The notes below the pieces were generated by a model. It did no database searches and was not told the origin of the DNA. It saw nothing but the letters and a program-made list of their open reading frames with translations. From Streptomyces sp. P3 (GTDB taxonomy: Bacteria; Actinomycetota; Actinomycetes; Streptomycetales; Streptomycetaceae), in assembly GCA_016893485.2 (NCBI GenBank), contig JAFEKX020000001.1:4154001-4218000 (forward strand): DNA of 64,000 bases, given 5' to 3'. Position numbers and translations under genes: made by a program. Numbering within the stretch: position 1 is the stretch's first letter; every line of letters begins with the position of its first letter. Below are positions 1 to 14,084 of this stretch, piece after piece.

Positions 1-1020
1 GGCACGATGACCGCGGTCGTCCACCCCGGGCGGGCCGTCGTCCAGGGCGCCGGCTCCCGGGGCGCCTATCCGGTCGCCCTCGACGAGGACGTCACGGTGT
101 CGTTCGCCCCGGGCGACGCCCAGTACGGCCGCGTCGACCTGGTCGTCCTGCGGGTCTACGACGACGAGGCGGACGGCTCCGGCCGAAGCGAGGCCGCCGT
201 CGAGACCGTCCAGGGCACCCCGGCCGCCGTGCCCGCCGCACCGGCCGCCCCGGCCTGGCGCTGCCGCTGTTCCAGGTCGCGGTCCCGGCCGGGACGAGCG
301 CGGGCACGGGCGGCATCCCTGGGCCACCGCCCTCACCGACCTGCGGACCACGCTGGTCTCGGTGGGCGGCATCCTCCCGGTCTACAACAACGGTGCGGTG
401 GCGGGGAGTTACCGAGGTCAGTACCAGGACAACGAGGGCGAAGGCACGCTTCAGCGGTGGAGCGGCACGGCCTGGGTGCCGTATCCGAAGGCCCTCGGCG
501 GGATCGCCCCGGCGGGCGTGCTCACCACCGGCGGCTACCCCGGCCAGTACCGCGACACCGCGGCCGGTCAACTCCAGCGCTGGAACGGCAGTTCCTGGCA
601 ACTGGCCGCGCCGGGCCCGGCGTTCACGCAGTCGCTGGACGCCGGCTCGACCACGTCGACGACGTACACGGCGACGCTCGCGGACACCGCCGTGACGTCA
701 CTGACGCTCAACTTCACCGCGCCCCCTCCGGTTCGGTGGTCATCGGCATCGGCGCCCGCGCCTACACGGCGGGCAGCGAGACCGTGACCGCGCACCTGTC
801 CCCGCAGGTCACGCTGGGTTCGACGGTGATCTGGGCACCGGACGACGAGCGGGCCGCCTCCGCCTCGGGCGCGGTCGGCAAGTCGGTCTCGACTCAGCTG
901 CGGCTCAACTCCCTGACTCCGGGCGCCACTTACACGGTCACCGCGATGCACCGGTCGACCTCGGCGAGCGTCACCTGCTGGTTCGACACCATCCACCTGC
1001 GCGTGGACCCGATCTCCTGA
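1..1020 (+). CDS. Phage tail protein (partial, 5' end outside window)
   Basis: Structural tail or tail-tip protein of siphovirus type. It is a paralogue of the next gene: the segments around PGRAVVQ, RGAYPVAL, GGILPV and YPGQYRD match in order, and the comparison shows that about 65 N-terminal residues lie outside the window. The frame breaks near 255, 325 and 717. Each break is repaired by adding one C in a C run, so I read it as one gene with sequence errors. The pattern GQYRD, LQRWNG, W occurs twice in this copy and may be a short surface repeat. Role in adsorption is inferred from position between tail and lysis genes; no enzymatic motif is visible. Confidence 0.7.
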   Translation, partial: GTMTAVVHPGRAVVQGAGSRGAYPVALDEDVTVSFAPGDAQYGRVDLVVLRVYDDEADGSGRSEAAVETVQGTPAAVPAAPAAPAWRCRCSRSRSRPGRARARAASLGHRPHRPADHAGLGGRHPPGLQQRCGGGELPRSVPGQRGRRHASAVERHGLGAVSEGPRRDRPGGRAHHRRLPRPVPRHRGRSTPALERQFLATGRAGPGVHAVAGRRLDHVDDVHGDARGHRRDVTDAQLHRAPSGSVVIGIGARAYTAGSETVTAHLSPQVTLGSTVIWAPDDERAASASGAVGKSVSTQLRLNSLTPGATYTVTAMHRSTSASVTCWFDTIHLRVDPIS

Positions 1021-1058
1021 CACCCCTCAACTCTCCGCCTATTGATTGGAGTTCGACC

Positions 1059-2159
1059 ATGGCCGTTCGCTCCGGCTGGCTGTCCCCGGACAGCCAGTCC
1101 CGCGAGGACACCCGGCTCGTCTCGCTCGGTGCCCTCACCCCGACCTCGCCCGTCGCCACCCGCTCCGGCATCCTCCCGGGCTCCCCTGACGGCCAGTTCC
1201 GCATCACCGGCTTCACCCTGACCGGCACCGCGAGCAGCATGAGCGCCTCGGTCAGCCCCGGCCGCGCGGTCGTCCAGTCCACCGACGCCCGCGGCGCCTA
1301 CCCGGTCGCCCTCACCGAGTACCTGAACGTCACCTTCGCCGACGGCGACGCGCTGTACAGCCGGATCGACCTGCTCGTGCTACGGATCTACGACGACCTG
1401 TACGACGGCTCGGGCCGCAGCGAGGCCGTCGTGGAGATCGTCAAGGGCACGCCCGCGGCCACCCCGGCGATCCCGGCCACCCCCGACCTCGCGATCCCGC
1501 TCTACCAGATCGCCGTACCGAAGAACACGAGCGCGGGCACCGGCGGCATCGCCTGGGCGACCGCCCTCACCGGCGTCCGCAACGCGACGGTCGGCCTCGG
1601 CGGCATCCTCCCGGTCACCACCGACACCGCGAACGGCGCCTACCCGGGCCAATACCGGGACGTGAGCGGCCAGTTGCAGCGCTGGAACGGCACCGCCTGG
1701 GCCGACTACCCGGTGCTGCCGACCTGGCAGAGCTGGACCCCGGCCTGGACCACGTCCACCGGAGCGGCGACCCCGGCCTTCGGGAACGCCTCGGTGAGCG
1801 GCCGGTACGTGAAGTTCGGGACGACCGTGCACCTGAACTTCCAGATCACGTTCGGCAGCACCACCAACTTCGGCGCCGGCGCCACCACGAACGACAGCTG
1901 GCGCTTCTCGCTGCCGGTCGCCGCGGCCTCGACCCGGCTGTCCATCGGCTTCGCCGAGATGGCGGCGGGCACCGCGGGCAACCGCGCCGCCGCCCGCCTC
2001 TACCTCTCCACCACCGGCGCCTTCGAGCTGATCACCTCCTCGGGCCAGCCCAGCGCCACCACCTTCACCTACGTCGGCGGGGTGGACTCCCTCACTCCGT
2101 GGACCTGGGCGAACGGCCACACCGTCACCGGCTCCGCCACCTACGAGGCCGCCGCATGA
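1059..2159 (+). CDS. Phage tail protein, paralogue of the preceding gene
   Basis: Intact protein of 366 residues beginning at ATG 1059. The first ~200 residues are homologous to the upstream gene (GRAVVQS, RGAYPVAL, DLLVLRIYDD, GGILPV, YPGQYRDVSGQLQRWNG). The C-terminal ~150 residues differ and begin at WQSWTPAWT, a Thr/Ser/Gly-rich stretch of the kind seen in beta-rich phage surface domains. The stop overlaps the next start (ATGA), which indicates translational coupling. This looks like a tandem duplication with C-terminal divergence, typical of tail appendage genes. The exact structural role is not assignable from sequence alone. Confidence 0.72.
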   Translation: MAVRSGWLSPDSQSREDTRLVSLGALTPTSPVATRSGILPGSPDGQFRITGFTLTGTASSMSASVSPGRAVVQSTDARGAYPVALTEYLNVTFADGDALYSRIDLLVLRIYDDLYDGSGRSEAVVEIVKGTPAATPAIPATPDLAIPLYQIAVPKNTSAGTGGIAWATALTGVRNATVGLGGILPVTTDTANGAYPGQYRDVSGQLQRWNGTAWADYPVLPTWQSWTPAWTTSTGAATPAFGNASVSGRYVKFGTTVHLNFQITFGSTTNFGAGATTNDSWRFSLPVAAASTRLSIGFAEMAAGTAGNRAAARLYLSTTGAFELITSSGQPSATTFTYVGGVDSLTPWTWANGHTVTGSATYEAAA

Positions 2160-3289
2160 CCACCGTCAACACGCCCTACCGGGCGATCTTCTGCGACCTG
2201 CGCACCGACAACACCATCGACATCCTGCCGCTGCGCGATGTCACCGTCGACGACTACATCGGCAAGGCCGGCTCGCTCTCGGGCACCATCCCCGTCCCGG
2301 ACGCGGCGATGGCCGCCCGGGTCCGCCGTATCGAGGAGGGCCGCACCTCGGTCTACCTCCAGCGCGGCAGCGACCTGTGGTGGGGCGGCATCGTCTGGAC
2401 GAGCACCCTCCAGAGCGACGACCAGGGCGTCCTCACCCTCGGCGTCCAGGCGGCGACCTTCGAGTCGTACGCGGGAAGACGCCTGATCCGGGCGACCACG
2501 CCTGAGTACGACAAGGACTACCAACTCGCCCTCTACGGAGACCAGTTGGACATGGCCCGCGCCCTGTGGAGCGACCTCCAGACCGCGCTGCCCGGCGGCG
2601 ACATCGGCGTCACCTACGGCACCGAGACCTCCGGCGTGACCCGCTCGGCGAGCTACCGCGACGGTGACGAGACGGTCTACCTCGACGCGCTGGACGCCCT
2701 GGCCGCGCTGGAGAACGGCTTCGAGCACTACATCTCGGTGTACACGGACCCGACGACCGGCGCCCGGGTGCGCCGCCTCCGGCTCGGCAGCCCGAAGATC
2801 CTCACCGGCGCCACCGACCTGGTGATGGACCGCCCGGGCACGATCCTGGCGTACTCCTTCCCGCGCGACGCGACCCGCGGCGGCACCACCGACCGAGCGC
2901 GAGGCGCCTCCACCAACAGCGACCAGGCCAGCGAGTCCCGCCCGCTCTGCTCGACGGTCGCGGTGGCCAACGACCTGATCGGCCAGGCGGGTTACCCGCG
3001 CATCGACCTGACCTCGGACCACAACGACATCACCGACACGGCCACCCTGACCGCCCTCGCCCGCACCGAACTGGCCGCCGCGACCGGCGCGGTGGTGATC
3101 CCCGAGATCAGCGTCCGCCTCGACGACCTGGTCCCGTCCGCGCTGATCGGCCGCACGGTCCGCATCCGGATCACCGACGAGTGGTACGCCGAGGGCCTCG
3201 ACACCCGCTACCGGATCATCGGCGTCAAGGTCAGCCCCGCCCAGCGCGGCCGTCCCGACACCGCCGACCTCTACCTGGAGGAGGTCTGA
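2156..3289 (+). CDS. Siphovirus-type tail-tip protein (Gp37-like)
   Basis: Protein of 377 residues. I chose ATG 2156 because it overlaps the preceding stop as ATGA. The N-terminus (IFCDLRT, LPLRDVTVDDYIGKAGSLSG) and the segment LWWGGIVWTS resemble actinophage minor tail proteins of the ReqiPepy6 Gp37 type, which build the distal tail tip. That family assignment is from memory of the pattern, not from a search. The stop overlaps the next ATG by one base, so the tail genes form a tightly coupled operon. Confidence 0.68.
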   Translation: MTTVNTPYRAIFCDLRTDNTIDILPLRDVTVDDYIGKAGSLSGTIPVPDAAMAARVRRIEEGRTSVYLQRGSDLWWGGIVWTSTLQSDDQGVLTLGVQAATFESYAGRRLIRATTPEYDKDYQLALYGDQLDMARALWSDLQTALPGGDIGVTYGTETSGVTRSASYRDGDETVYLDALDALAALENGFEHYISVYTDPTTGARVRRLRLGSPKILTGATDLVMDRPGTILAYSFPRDATRGGTTDRARGASTNSDQASESRPLCSTVAVANDLIGQAGYPRIDLTSDHNDITDTATLTALARTELAAATGAVVIPEISVRLDDLVPSALIGRTVRIRITDEWYAEGLDTRYRIIGVKVSPAQRGRPDTADLYLEEV

Positions 3290-3984
3290 TGCCCCAGCTC
3301 CCCGAAGACATCATCGACCGGCTCACCCAGATGGAGCGCCGCATCCAGCAGCTCTCCACCGCCGTCAACACCCGCCCCGCCCTCAACACCGTCTCCGGCG
3401 GCACCCTGGAGGTCGGCCCGGCCACCGGCTCCCCGATCTTCAAGGTCGGCAAGTGGCCCGGCACCAGCGAGTACCGCATGGAACTCCGCCGCCAGACCGG
3501 CACCCGCGCCATGAGCATGTACAACGGCGACGGCACCGCCACCTCCGCACAGCCCCTGCGCATCTACGACATCGCCGAGCGCGAGCTGATCTCGGACGAC
3601 GTCGCCACCGGCGGTCTCGCCCGGCCCTGGCTGAACCTGCTGCCGCCGCAGGACGCGACCGTCACCCGCTGGCCGCAGACCACGGCGACCACGATGACGA
3701 CCATCGCGATGTCCTACAACGTCGTCTGGCAGCCGAAGATGCGGCTCCTCATGAACACCCGCGCCAGCTCCGGCGCCACCGGCTCCGTCCAGCTCCTCGT
3801 CAACGGCGCCCAGTGGGGCACCGTCGTCGCCGCCGGCGCGGACTTCGACCAGTCGGGCCCGGTCGCCTCCGACTTCTCCGCGGCCTACGGCGGCCTGCTC
3901 AAGGTCGAGGTCCAGGCCCAGGTCACCAGCGCCTCCGGGACCGTCTACGTCAACCCCGTACTGATGTACGGCCGTCAGACCTGA
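3289..3984 (+). CDS. Phage tail-associated protein
   Basis: Protein of 231 residues starting at ATG 3289, which overlaps the preceding TGA. The N-terminus is a short predicted coiled coil (IIDRLTQMERRIQQLSTAV), the usual trimerisation head of tail fibre or tip proteins. The remainder is Thr/Gly/Ser-rich with alternating hydrophobics. No enzyme motif is visible. Role as a tail fibre component is inferred from the coiled coil and the position. Confidence 0.6.
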   Translation: MPQLPEDIIDRLTQMERRIQQLSTAVNTRPALNTVSGGTLEVGPATGSPIFKVGKWPGTSEYRMELRRQTGTRAMSMYNGDGTATSAQPLRIYDIAERELISDDVATGGLARPWLNLLPPQDATVTRWPQTTATTMTTIAMSYNVVWQPKMRLLMNTRASSGATGSVQLLVNGAQWGTVVAAGADFDQSGPVASDFSAAYGGLLKVEVQAQVTSASGTVYVNPVLMYGRQT

Positions 3985-3997
3985 GGAAGGACAACCC

Positions 3998-4404
3998 ATG
4001 GACATCGACCCCACCCAGCCCTGGGGCCTCGCCATCGACTTCGCGGGCCGCGCCACCATCACCGAGGCCGGCCACACGGTCTACGTCAACGTCTCCGACT
4101 CCAGCTACAACACCGTCATCGCCCCCGACTCGGTCACCGGCCTCTACTCCCCGGTCACCGTCACCGCCCAGTTCACCGAGTCCGGCCCCAACGCCGCCAC
4201 CCTCCGCGGCAGCGGCCGCGTCACCGTCCTCCCGGTCGGCACCAACCCGGTGGTCCCCGACCCCACAGCCCCCAACAGGCAGTGGCCGCGGCCCTGGCCA
4301 ACTTCGTGGACAACACGGCGGCGTACACAGCCCTCTGCGCCAAGTGGACCCCATCGCAGACAGACCCGGGAGACGAAGACGGCACACCAACGACAGCCAC
4401 CTAG
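3998..4404 (+). CDS. Small phage structural protein
   Basis: Starts at ATG 3998 after AGGAAGG. The frame breaks near 4270; adding one base gives a continuous protein of about 135 residues ending VDNTAAYTALCAKW then an acidic tail and TAG at 4402. The uncorrected frame runs to 4426 and is Pro/Arg-rich nonsense after the break. It begins MDIDPTQPWGLAIDFAGRA. Function unknown; position between tail and lysis genes suggests a tail appendage or assembly protein. Confidence 0.5.
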
Positions 4405-4466
4405 CCCACCAACTCCCCAGCCCTGATGCCTAAAGGGGCGCGGGCCTGTATCGAAACCCCGCACAC

Positions 4467-4492
4467 AACCCGAGCCCCCGGCCCGGGTTTTT
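4467..4492 (+). terminator. Rho-independent-type terminator after tail genes
   Basis: Inverted repeat AACCCG ... CGGGTT with a GC-rich centre, followed by a run of T. It lies between the small structural gene and the amidase gene. Confidence 0.6.
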
Positions 4493-4523
4493 CATGCCCA
4501 CCCGCCGACCAAGAAGGCACCCC

Positions 4524-5392
4524 ATGGCCACACCCCTCTCCCCAGACACCCTGATCGCAGCCCTGAAAGCCGAGGGCATCACCGTCGTCGAACACCCCGG
4601 CTGGCGCTCCAACAATCGCAACAGCAAGGGCAGTTGGGGCCCGGTGAACGGCGTCGTCATCCACCACACCGTCACCACCGGCACCACCCCTCCGTCAACC
4701 TCTGCTACAACGGCGACTCGGAACTCCCCGGCCCCCTCTGCCACGGAGTCATCGCCAAGGACGGCACAGTCCACCTCGTGGGCAACGGCCGAGCCAACCA
4801 CGCGGGCAGCGGCGACGGCGACGTACTGAAGGCCGTCATCGCCCAGAGCCCCACCCTCCCCGCCCCGAACCAGAACAACACGGACGGCAACGTCCACTTC
4901 TACGGCTTCGAGTGCGTCAACCTCGGCGACGGCAAGGACCCCTGGCCCGCGGTCCAACTGGACGCGATGGTCCGGGCCTCCGCCGCACTCTGCCGAGCGC
5001 ACGGCTGGAACGCCCACTCGGTGATCGGCCACAAGGAGTGGACGAACACCAAGATCGACCCGCGGGGTTTCACGATGGCCGACTTCCGCACCCGCGTGGC
5101 CACCCGCCTCGGCACCAAGGTCACCCCGCCCGCCAAGCCGGCCTACCAGCCCTTCCCCGGCGCGGACTGGTTCAAGAAGAACCCCAAGTCCGCGATCGTC
5201 ACCGCGATGGGCAAGCGCCTGGTCGCCGTCGGCTGCTCGGCGTACACCGCGGGCCCCGGCCCCCAGTGGACGGCCGTCGACAAGGCCTCCTACGCCAGGT
5301 GGCAGCGCAAGCTCGGCTACACCGGCACCGCCGCCGACGGCTGGCCCGGTGCCACCTCCTGGGCCGCGCTGAAGGTCCCGTACAGCTCCTGA
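4524..5392 (+). CDS. N-acetylmuramoyl-L-alanine amidase (PGRP type), endolysin
   Basis: Cell-wall amidase that cleaves between muramic acid and L-alanine. The N-terminal domain has the amidase_2/PGRP features: GVVIHHTVT with the first zinc histidine, HAGSGDGD, and the C-terminal zinc/catalytic segment HSVIGHKEWTNTKIDP. The last ~80 residues (YARWQRKLGYTGTAADGWPG) look like a peptidoglycan-binding repeat. The frame breaks at about 4687, where one C is missing in a CCCC run; the repaired gene is ~289 residues. Start ATG 4524 follows AAGAAGG. It precedes two small membrane proteins, the usual endolysin-holin order. Confidence 0.8.
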
Positions 5393-5418
5393 ACCGTTCG
5401 GAAAAGCGAGGTCCACCC

Positions 5419-5694
5419 ATGTCAGAGGCCGCCAAGCGCACCCTCCGTACCGTTCTGCAGACCGCTGTCGGCCTGTGTGTCCTGCTCCCGACGGTCGTCG
5501 ACGCCGCCGGTGTCCCGGACACCCTGCCCTGGGTGGCCGCGGCGCTGGCCGTCGCCGCCGGCGTCACCAGGGTCATGGCCCTGCCCGCCGTACAGGCCCT
5601 GTTGCCGTCCTGGCTGCGCACCGACGTGCCCGCGGCCGGGGACGGCGCGCTGCTGAAGCTGGTCAAGGCCGAACCGGGACGGGAGGACGCGTGA
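5419..5694 (+). CDS. Holin-like small membrane protein
   Basis: Protein of 91 residues starting at ATG 5419 after AGCGAGG. Two hydrophobic segments are visible (about residues 12-32 and 37-55), followed by a charged C-terminus ending EPGREDA. Size, topology and position directly after the amidase fit a phage holin that permeabilises the membrane for lysis. No family-specific residue proves this. Confidence 0.6.
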   Translation: MSEAAKRTLRTVLQTAVGLCVLLPTVVDAAGVPDTLPWVAAALAVAAGVTRVMALPAVQALLPSWLRTDVPAAGDGALLKLVKAEPGREDA

Positions 5695-5959
5695 ACGAAC
5701 CCTCCTCCCTGTCCGACCCGATCGCCGTCGCGGTGGAACTGGAACGGCTGCGCGGAACCGTCGAGGCCGGCTTCGCCCGGGTCGACGGCTCGCTCGCGCT
5801 GCTGGTCCAGCGCAGCGACCAGACCGACCGCCAACTCGCCGACCACGAACACCGGTTGGACGCCCTGGAACGCTCCCTGGCTGGCCGCTCGCCAGCATCG
5901 GCGCCCTGGCCGCGATCGCCACGGTGGTGGTCACGGCCTGGGAGCTGACACCGCACTGA
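5691..5959 (+). CDS. XhlA-like coiled-coil membrane protein of the lysis cassette
   Basis: Starts at GTG 5691, overlapping the upstream TGA (GTGA). A heptad-rich segment (ELERLRGTVEAGFARVDGSL, then QLADHEHRLDALERSL) is followed, after a one-base frame repair near 5879, by a single membrane segment LASIGALAAIATVVVTAW and a stop at 5957. Coiled coil plus C-terminal membrane anchor matches haemolysin XhlA-type proteins that accompany holins. About 89 residues. Confidence 0.55.
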
Positions 5960-5977
5960 GTGGCGCGTGGGAACGCC

Positions 5978-6018
5978 GAAGGGCGGCCACCCCGTACGAA
6001 ACGGGGTGACCGCCCTTC
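5978..6018. terminator. Bidirectional hairpin between lysis cassette and rpoC
   Basis: Inverted repeat with 18-bp arms (17 of 18 paired) and loop ACGAA. It lies between the convergent 3' ends of the phage-type cassette (+) and rpoC (-), and can terminate both. Confidence 0.8.
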
Positions 6019-6039
6019 AGTTCAACTCAGCCTGCTCGC

Positions 6040-9937
<3,898 letters not shown>

Positions 9938-9995
9938 TATGCGTCAATCCCTCTCAGGGTTGTAAGTCTTGGGGTCTGATACGGGGGTCCTGGGG

Positions 9996-10024
9996 CCGGA
10001 GACCTGCGTGGCGCAGGTCTCCGG
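9996..10024. other. rpoB-rpoC intergenic hairpin
   Basis: Perfect 13-bp inverted repeat with loop TGG in the 94-bp gap between rpoB and rpoC. There is no T run after it on either strand, so it may be an mRNA processing or stability element and not a full terminator. Confidence 0.6.
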
Positions 10025-10031
10025 ACTCCCG

Positions 10032-13000
10032 TCAGACCTCTTCGACGCTGCTCGGCTCGCGCCGGGACAGGTCGATGCCGAGCTCCTCCGCTGCGCGGAA
10101 GACATCCTCGTCGGTGTCACGCATCTCGATGGACATACCGTCACTGGACAGCACCTCCACGTTCAGGCAGAGCGACTGCATCTCCTTGATGAGCACCTTG
10201 AAGGACTCGGGGATGCCGGGCTCGGGGATGTTCTCGCCCTTGACGATGGCCTCGTAGACCTTCACGCGGCCGGTCACGTCGTCGGACTTGATCGTCAGCA
10301 GCTCCTGGAGGGCGTAAGCGGCGCCATAAGCCTCAAGCGCCCACACCTCCATCTCGCCGAAGCGCTGACCACCGAACTGCGCCTTACCACCCAGCGGCTG
10401 CTGGGTGATCATCGAGTACGGACCGGTCGAACGGGCGTGCAGCTTGTCGTCGACCAGGTGGTGCAGCTTCAGGATGTACATGTAGCCGATCGAGATCGGC
10501 TCCGGGAACGGCTCGCCGGAGCGGCCGTCGAACAGGTTGGCCTTGCCGGAGGCCTGGACCAGCCGGTCCCCGTCGCGGTTCGGGATCGTGGCCTCGAAGA
10601 GACCGGAGATCTCGTCCTCGCGGGCACCGTCGAAGACCGGGGTCGCGACGTTGGTACCCGGCGCGACCTGGTCGGCGCCGATGACCTGCAGGCGGCGCGC
10701 CCATTCCTCGCTGAGCCCGGAGACGTCCCAGCCGCGGCTGGCGAGCCAGCCGAGGTGGATCTCCAGGACCTGTCCCGGGTTCATTCGGGACGGGACACCC
10801 AGCGGGTTCAGGATGATGTCGACCGGAGTCCCGTCCTCGAGGAATGGCATGTCCTCGATGGGCAGGATCTTGGAGATGACGCCCTTGTTGCCGTGACGGC
10901 CGGCCAGCTTGTCGCCGTCGGTGATCTTGCGCTTCTGCGCAACATACACCCGGACCAACTGGTTGACGCCGGGCGGCAGTTCGTCGCCCTCCTCGCGGTC
11001 GAAGACGCGGACGCCGATGACCTTGCCGATCTCGCCGTGCGGCACCTTCAGCGAGGTGTCGCGCACCTCGCGCGCCTTCTCACCGAAGATCGCGCGGAGC
11101 AGGCGCTCCTCGGGGTCAGCTCGGTCTCACCCTTGGGCGTGACCTTGCCGACGAGGATGTCACCGGCGACGACCTCGGCACCGATCCGGATGATGCCGCG
11201 CTCGTCGAGGTCCGCGAGGACCTCCTCGGAGACGTTCGGGATGTCCCGGGTGATCTCCTCGGGGCCCAGCTTGGTGTCACGGGCGTCGACCTCGTGCTCC
11301 TCGATGTGGATCGAGGAGAGGACGTCGTCCTGCACGAGGCGCTGCGACAGGATGATCGCGTCCTCGTAGTTGTGACCCTCCCAGGGCATGAACGCCACGA
11401 GCAGGTTCTTGCCGAGCGCCATCTCGCCGAACTCGGTCGCGGGACCGTCGGCCAGCACCTGGCCGGCGACGACCCGGGCGCCCTCGTCCACGACAACCTT
11501 CTGGTTGACGGAGGTGCCCTGGTTCGAGCGGGAGAACTTGGCCAGGCGGTACGTGGTGTACGTGCCGTCGTCGTTGGCGGTGGTGATGTAGTCCGCGGAG
11601 ACCTCCTGGACCACACCGTCCTTCTCCGACTTCAGGACGTCACCGGCGTCGACCGCACAGCGGTACTCCATGCCGGTGCCGACCAGCGGCGCCTCGGACT
11701 TGATGAGCGGCACCGCCTGACGCATCATGTTCGCGCCCATGAGGGCACGGTTGGCGTCGTCGTGCTCCAGGAAGGGGATCATCGCGGTCGCGACGGACAC
11801 CATCTGGCGCGGGAGACGTCCATGTAGTCGACGTCGTCACCGGGGACGTAGTCGACCTCTCCGCCACGGCGGCGGACCAGGACGCGGGTCTCCTCGAACC
11901 GGAAGTCGTCCCCGAGCGGCGCGTTGGCCTGCGCGATGACGAATCGGTCCTCTTCGTCGGCGGTCAGGTAGTCGACCTCGTCGGTGACGACACCGTCGGT
12001 GACCCGGCGGTACGGCGTCTCGACGAAACCGAACGCGTTGACCCGGCCGTAGGAGGCGAGCGAGCCGATCAGGCCGATGTTCGGGCCTTCAGGGGTCTCG
12101 ATCGGGCACATGCGGCCGTAGTGCGAGGGGTGCACGTCACGGACCTCGAAGCCGGCCCGCTCACGGGAGAGACCACCCGGGCCAAGCGCCGACAGACGGC
12201 GCTTGTGGGTGAGACCCGACAGCGGGTTGTTCTGGTCCATGAACTGCGACAGCTGGCTGGTGCCGAAGAACTCCTTGATGGAGGCGACGACCGGCCGGAT
12301 GTTGATCAGGGTCTGCGGCGTGATCGCCTCGACGTCCTGGGTGGTCATCCGCTCGCGGACGACGCGCTCCATACGCGCCAGGCCCGTACGGACCTGGTTC
12401 TGGATGAGCTCGCCGACGTTGCGCAGACGGCGGTTGCCGAAGTGGTCGATGTCGTCGGTCTCGACGACGATCGTCGTGCCGTTGTCGCCAACGGTCTCGG
12501 TCTCACCGGCGTGCAGCTTCACCAGGTACTTGATCGACGAGATGATGTCCTCGACGGTCAGCACACCGGCGTCGAGCGGGGCTTCGCCGCCCAGCTTCTT
12601 GTTGACCTTGTAACGGCCGACCTTGGCGAGGTCGTAGCGCTTCGGGTTGAAGTAGAGGTTCTCCAGAAGCGTCTGCGCGGCCTCGCGGGTCGGGGGCTCA
12701 CCCGGACGCAGCTTGCGGTAGATGTCGAGGAGCGCGTCGTCCTGGCCCTGGGTGTGGTCCTTCTCCAGGGTGGCGCGCATGGACTCGTACTCGCCGAACT
12801 CCTCGAGGATCTGCTCGGTCGTCCAACCGAGAGCCTTGAGCAGGACGGTGACGGACTGCTTGCGCTTGCGGTCGATGCGGACACCGACCATGTCGCGCTT
12901 GTCGATCTCCATCTCCAGCCAGGCACCCCGGGACGGGATCACCTTGGCGGAGAAGATGTCCTTGTCGGACGTCTTGTCGATCGAGGAGTCGAAGTAGACG

Positions 13001-13515
13001 CCCGGCGAACGGACCAGCTGCGACACGACGACACGCTCGGTGCCGTTGATGACGAAGGTGCCCTTGTTGGTCATGAGCGGGAAGTCGCCCATGAAGACCG
13101 TCTGGGACTTGATCTCGCCGGTCTCGTTGTTGGTGAACTCAGCGGTCACGAAGAGCGGGGCGGCGTACGTGAAGTCGCGCTCCTTGCACTCGTCGATGCT
13201 GTTCTTGGGAGGTTCGAAACGGTGGTCGCGGAAGGTCAGCGACATCGACCCGGAGAAGTCCTCGATCGGAGAGATCTCCTCGAAGATCTCCTCCAGACCG
13301 GACTTGGTGGGGACGTCCTGACCCGACTCCAGAGCCGCCTCGACCCGACTCTGCCAGGCGGTGTTGCCGAGCAGCCAGTCGAAGCTCTCGGTCTGCAACG
13401 CGAGCAGGTTGGGAACCTCGAGGGGCTCCTTGATCTTTGCAAAGGAGATGCGCAGCGGGGCGGTGCTGGCGCCGTTGTTCATATTCGCGGTCGAGGCAGT
13501 GCGCGAGGCGGCCAA
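10032..13515 (-). CDS. rpoB: DNA-directed RNA polymerase subunit beta
   Basis: Beta subunit. I chose the TTG start at 13515: it gives the S. coelicolor-type N-terminus (LAASRTASTAN) and has GGAAGGA seven bases upstream; the upstream ATG at 13575 gives a non-homologous extension. The rifampicin region is wild type (FMDQNNPLS, THKRRLSALGPGG). Two one-base losses occur, near 11814 (after DYMDVS) and 11113 (after ETELTP). Repaired length is 1161 residues, as in S. coelicolor. C-terminus LSRREPSSVEEV. Cotranscribed with rpoC. Confidence 0.97.
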
Positions 13516-14084
13516 GAGGGGGTCCTTCCGAGGGCTCGGACTCACTACGCGCGTACCGGCCCCTCGCAGGGGCAAGGAGACACGGACTTCCTGAGACGGC
13601 CCGGAAAGGCCAGGTCAGAGATGGTCCGGTCATCGATGCTCAAGTGAGGGCATGCCCCTGGTGACGGGCAGGGAGCAGCTAACAGGCAGCGCAAAGGGTC
13701 AGTGTAGCCACTCGGCGCACTGATGTCCAGCCCCGCTTTTTGAGACCCTCGTCGTGCTCAACACCCTCGGCAAGCTCACGTCCTCAACGCGTTGATACTG
13801 CCCTCTTCGCCGCCGATCCATGCCTCGGATTCGGATCGTTGTGACGACGCGTCCTGAGAATTGCGCGCTGCGTGCGGTTCGTCAAGGCCTCCATGGCCCA
13901 CACCACATGCCACCAGGGCCGCCCGGAGGCACGAAGAAGATCACCATACTCCGGGAACCCCTGATCGCAAGGCTGCCGCTCACCCGACCCAGGAACGCCG
14001 AAGAGCGACCACCCAGATGGATGATCGCTCTTCGGGGTGAGGCGTTACAAGGTCCTTGGGACCCCGTTCACGGCCTCGAAGGTG
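13516..14084 (-). promoter_or_regulatory. rplL-rpoB intergenic region, rpoBC leader
   Basis: About 570 bases without a credible gene. It holds the rplJL terminator hairpin at its right end and GGAAGGA in front of the TTG start of rpoB at its left end. Separate promoters for rpoBC are known in Streptomyces here; I cannot pick out a confident -35/-10 pair by eye. Confidence 0.5.
13998..14035 (-). terminator. Terminator/attenuator downstream of rplL
   Basis: Inverted repeat with 17-bp arms (15 of 17 paired) around a short loop, about 50 bases after the rplL stop. Likely separates rplJL from rpoBC expression. Confidence 0.72.

Noticed and set aside
12100..12300. A rifampicin-resistance rpoB variant
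   Set aside because: The key Asp, His and Ser positions (FMDQN, THKRR, RRLSA) are all wild type.
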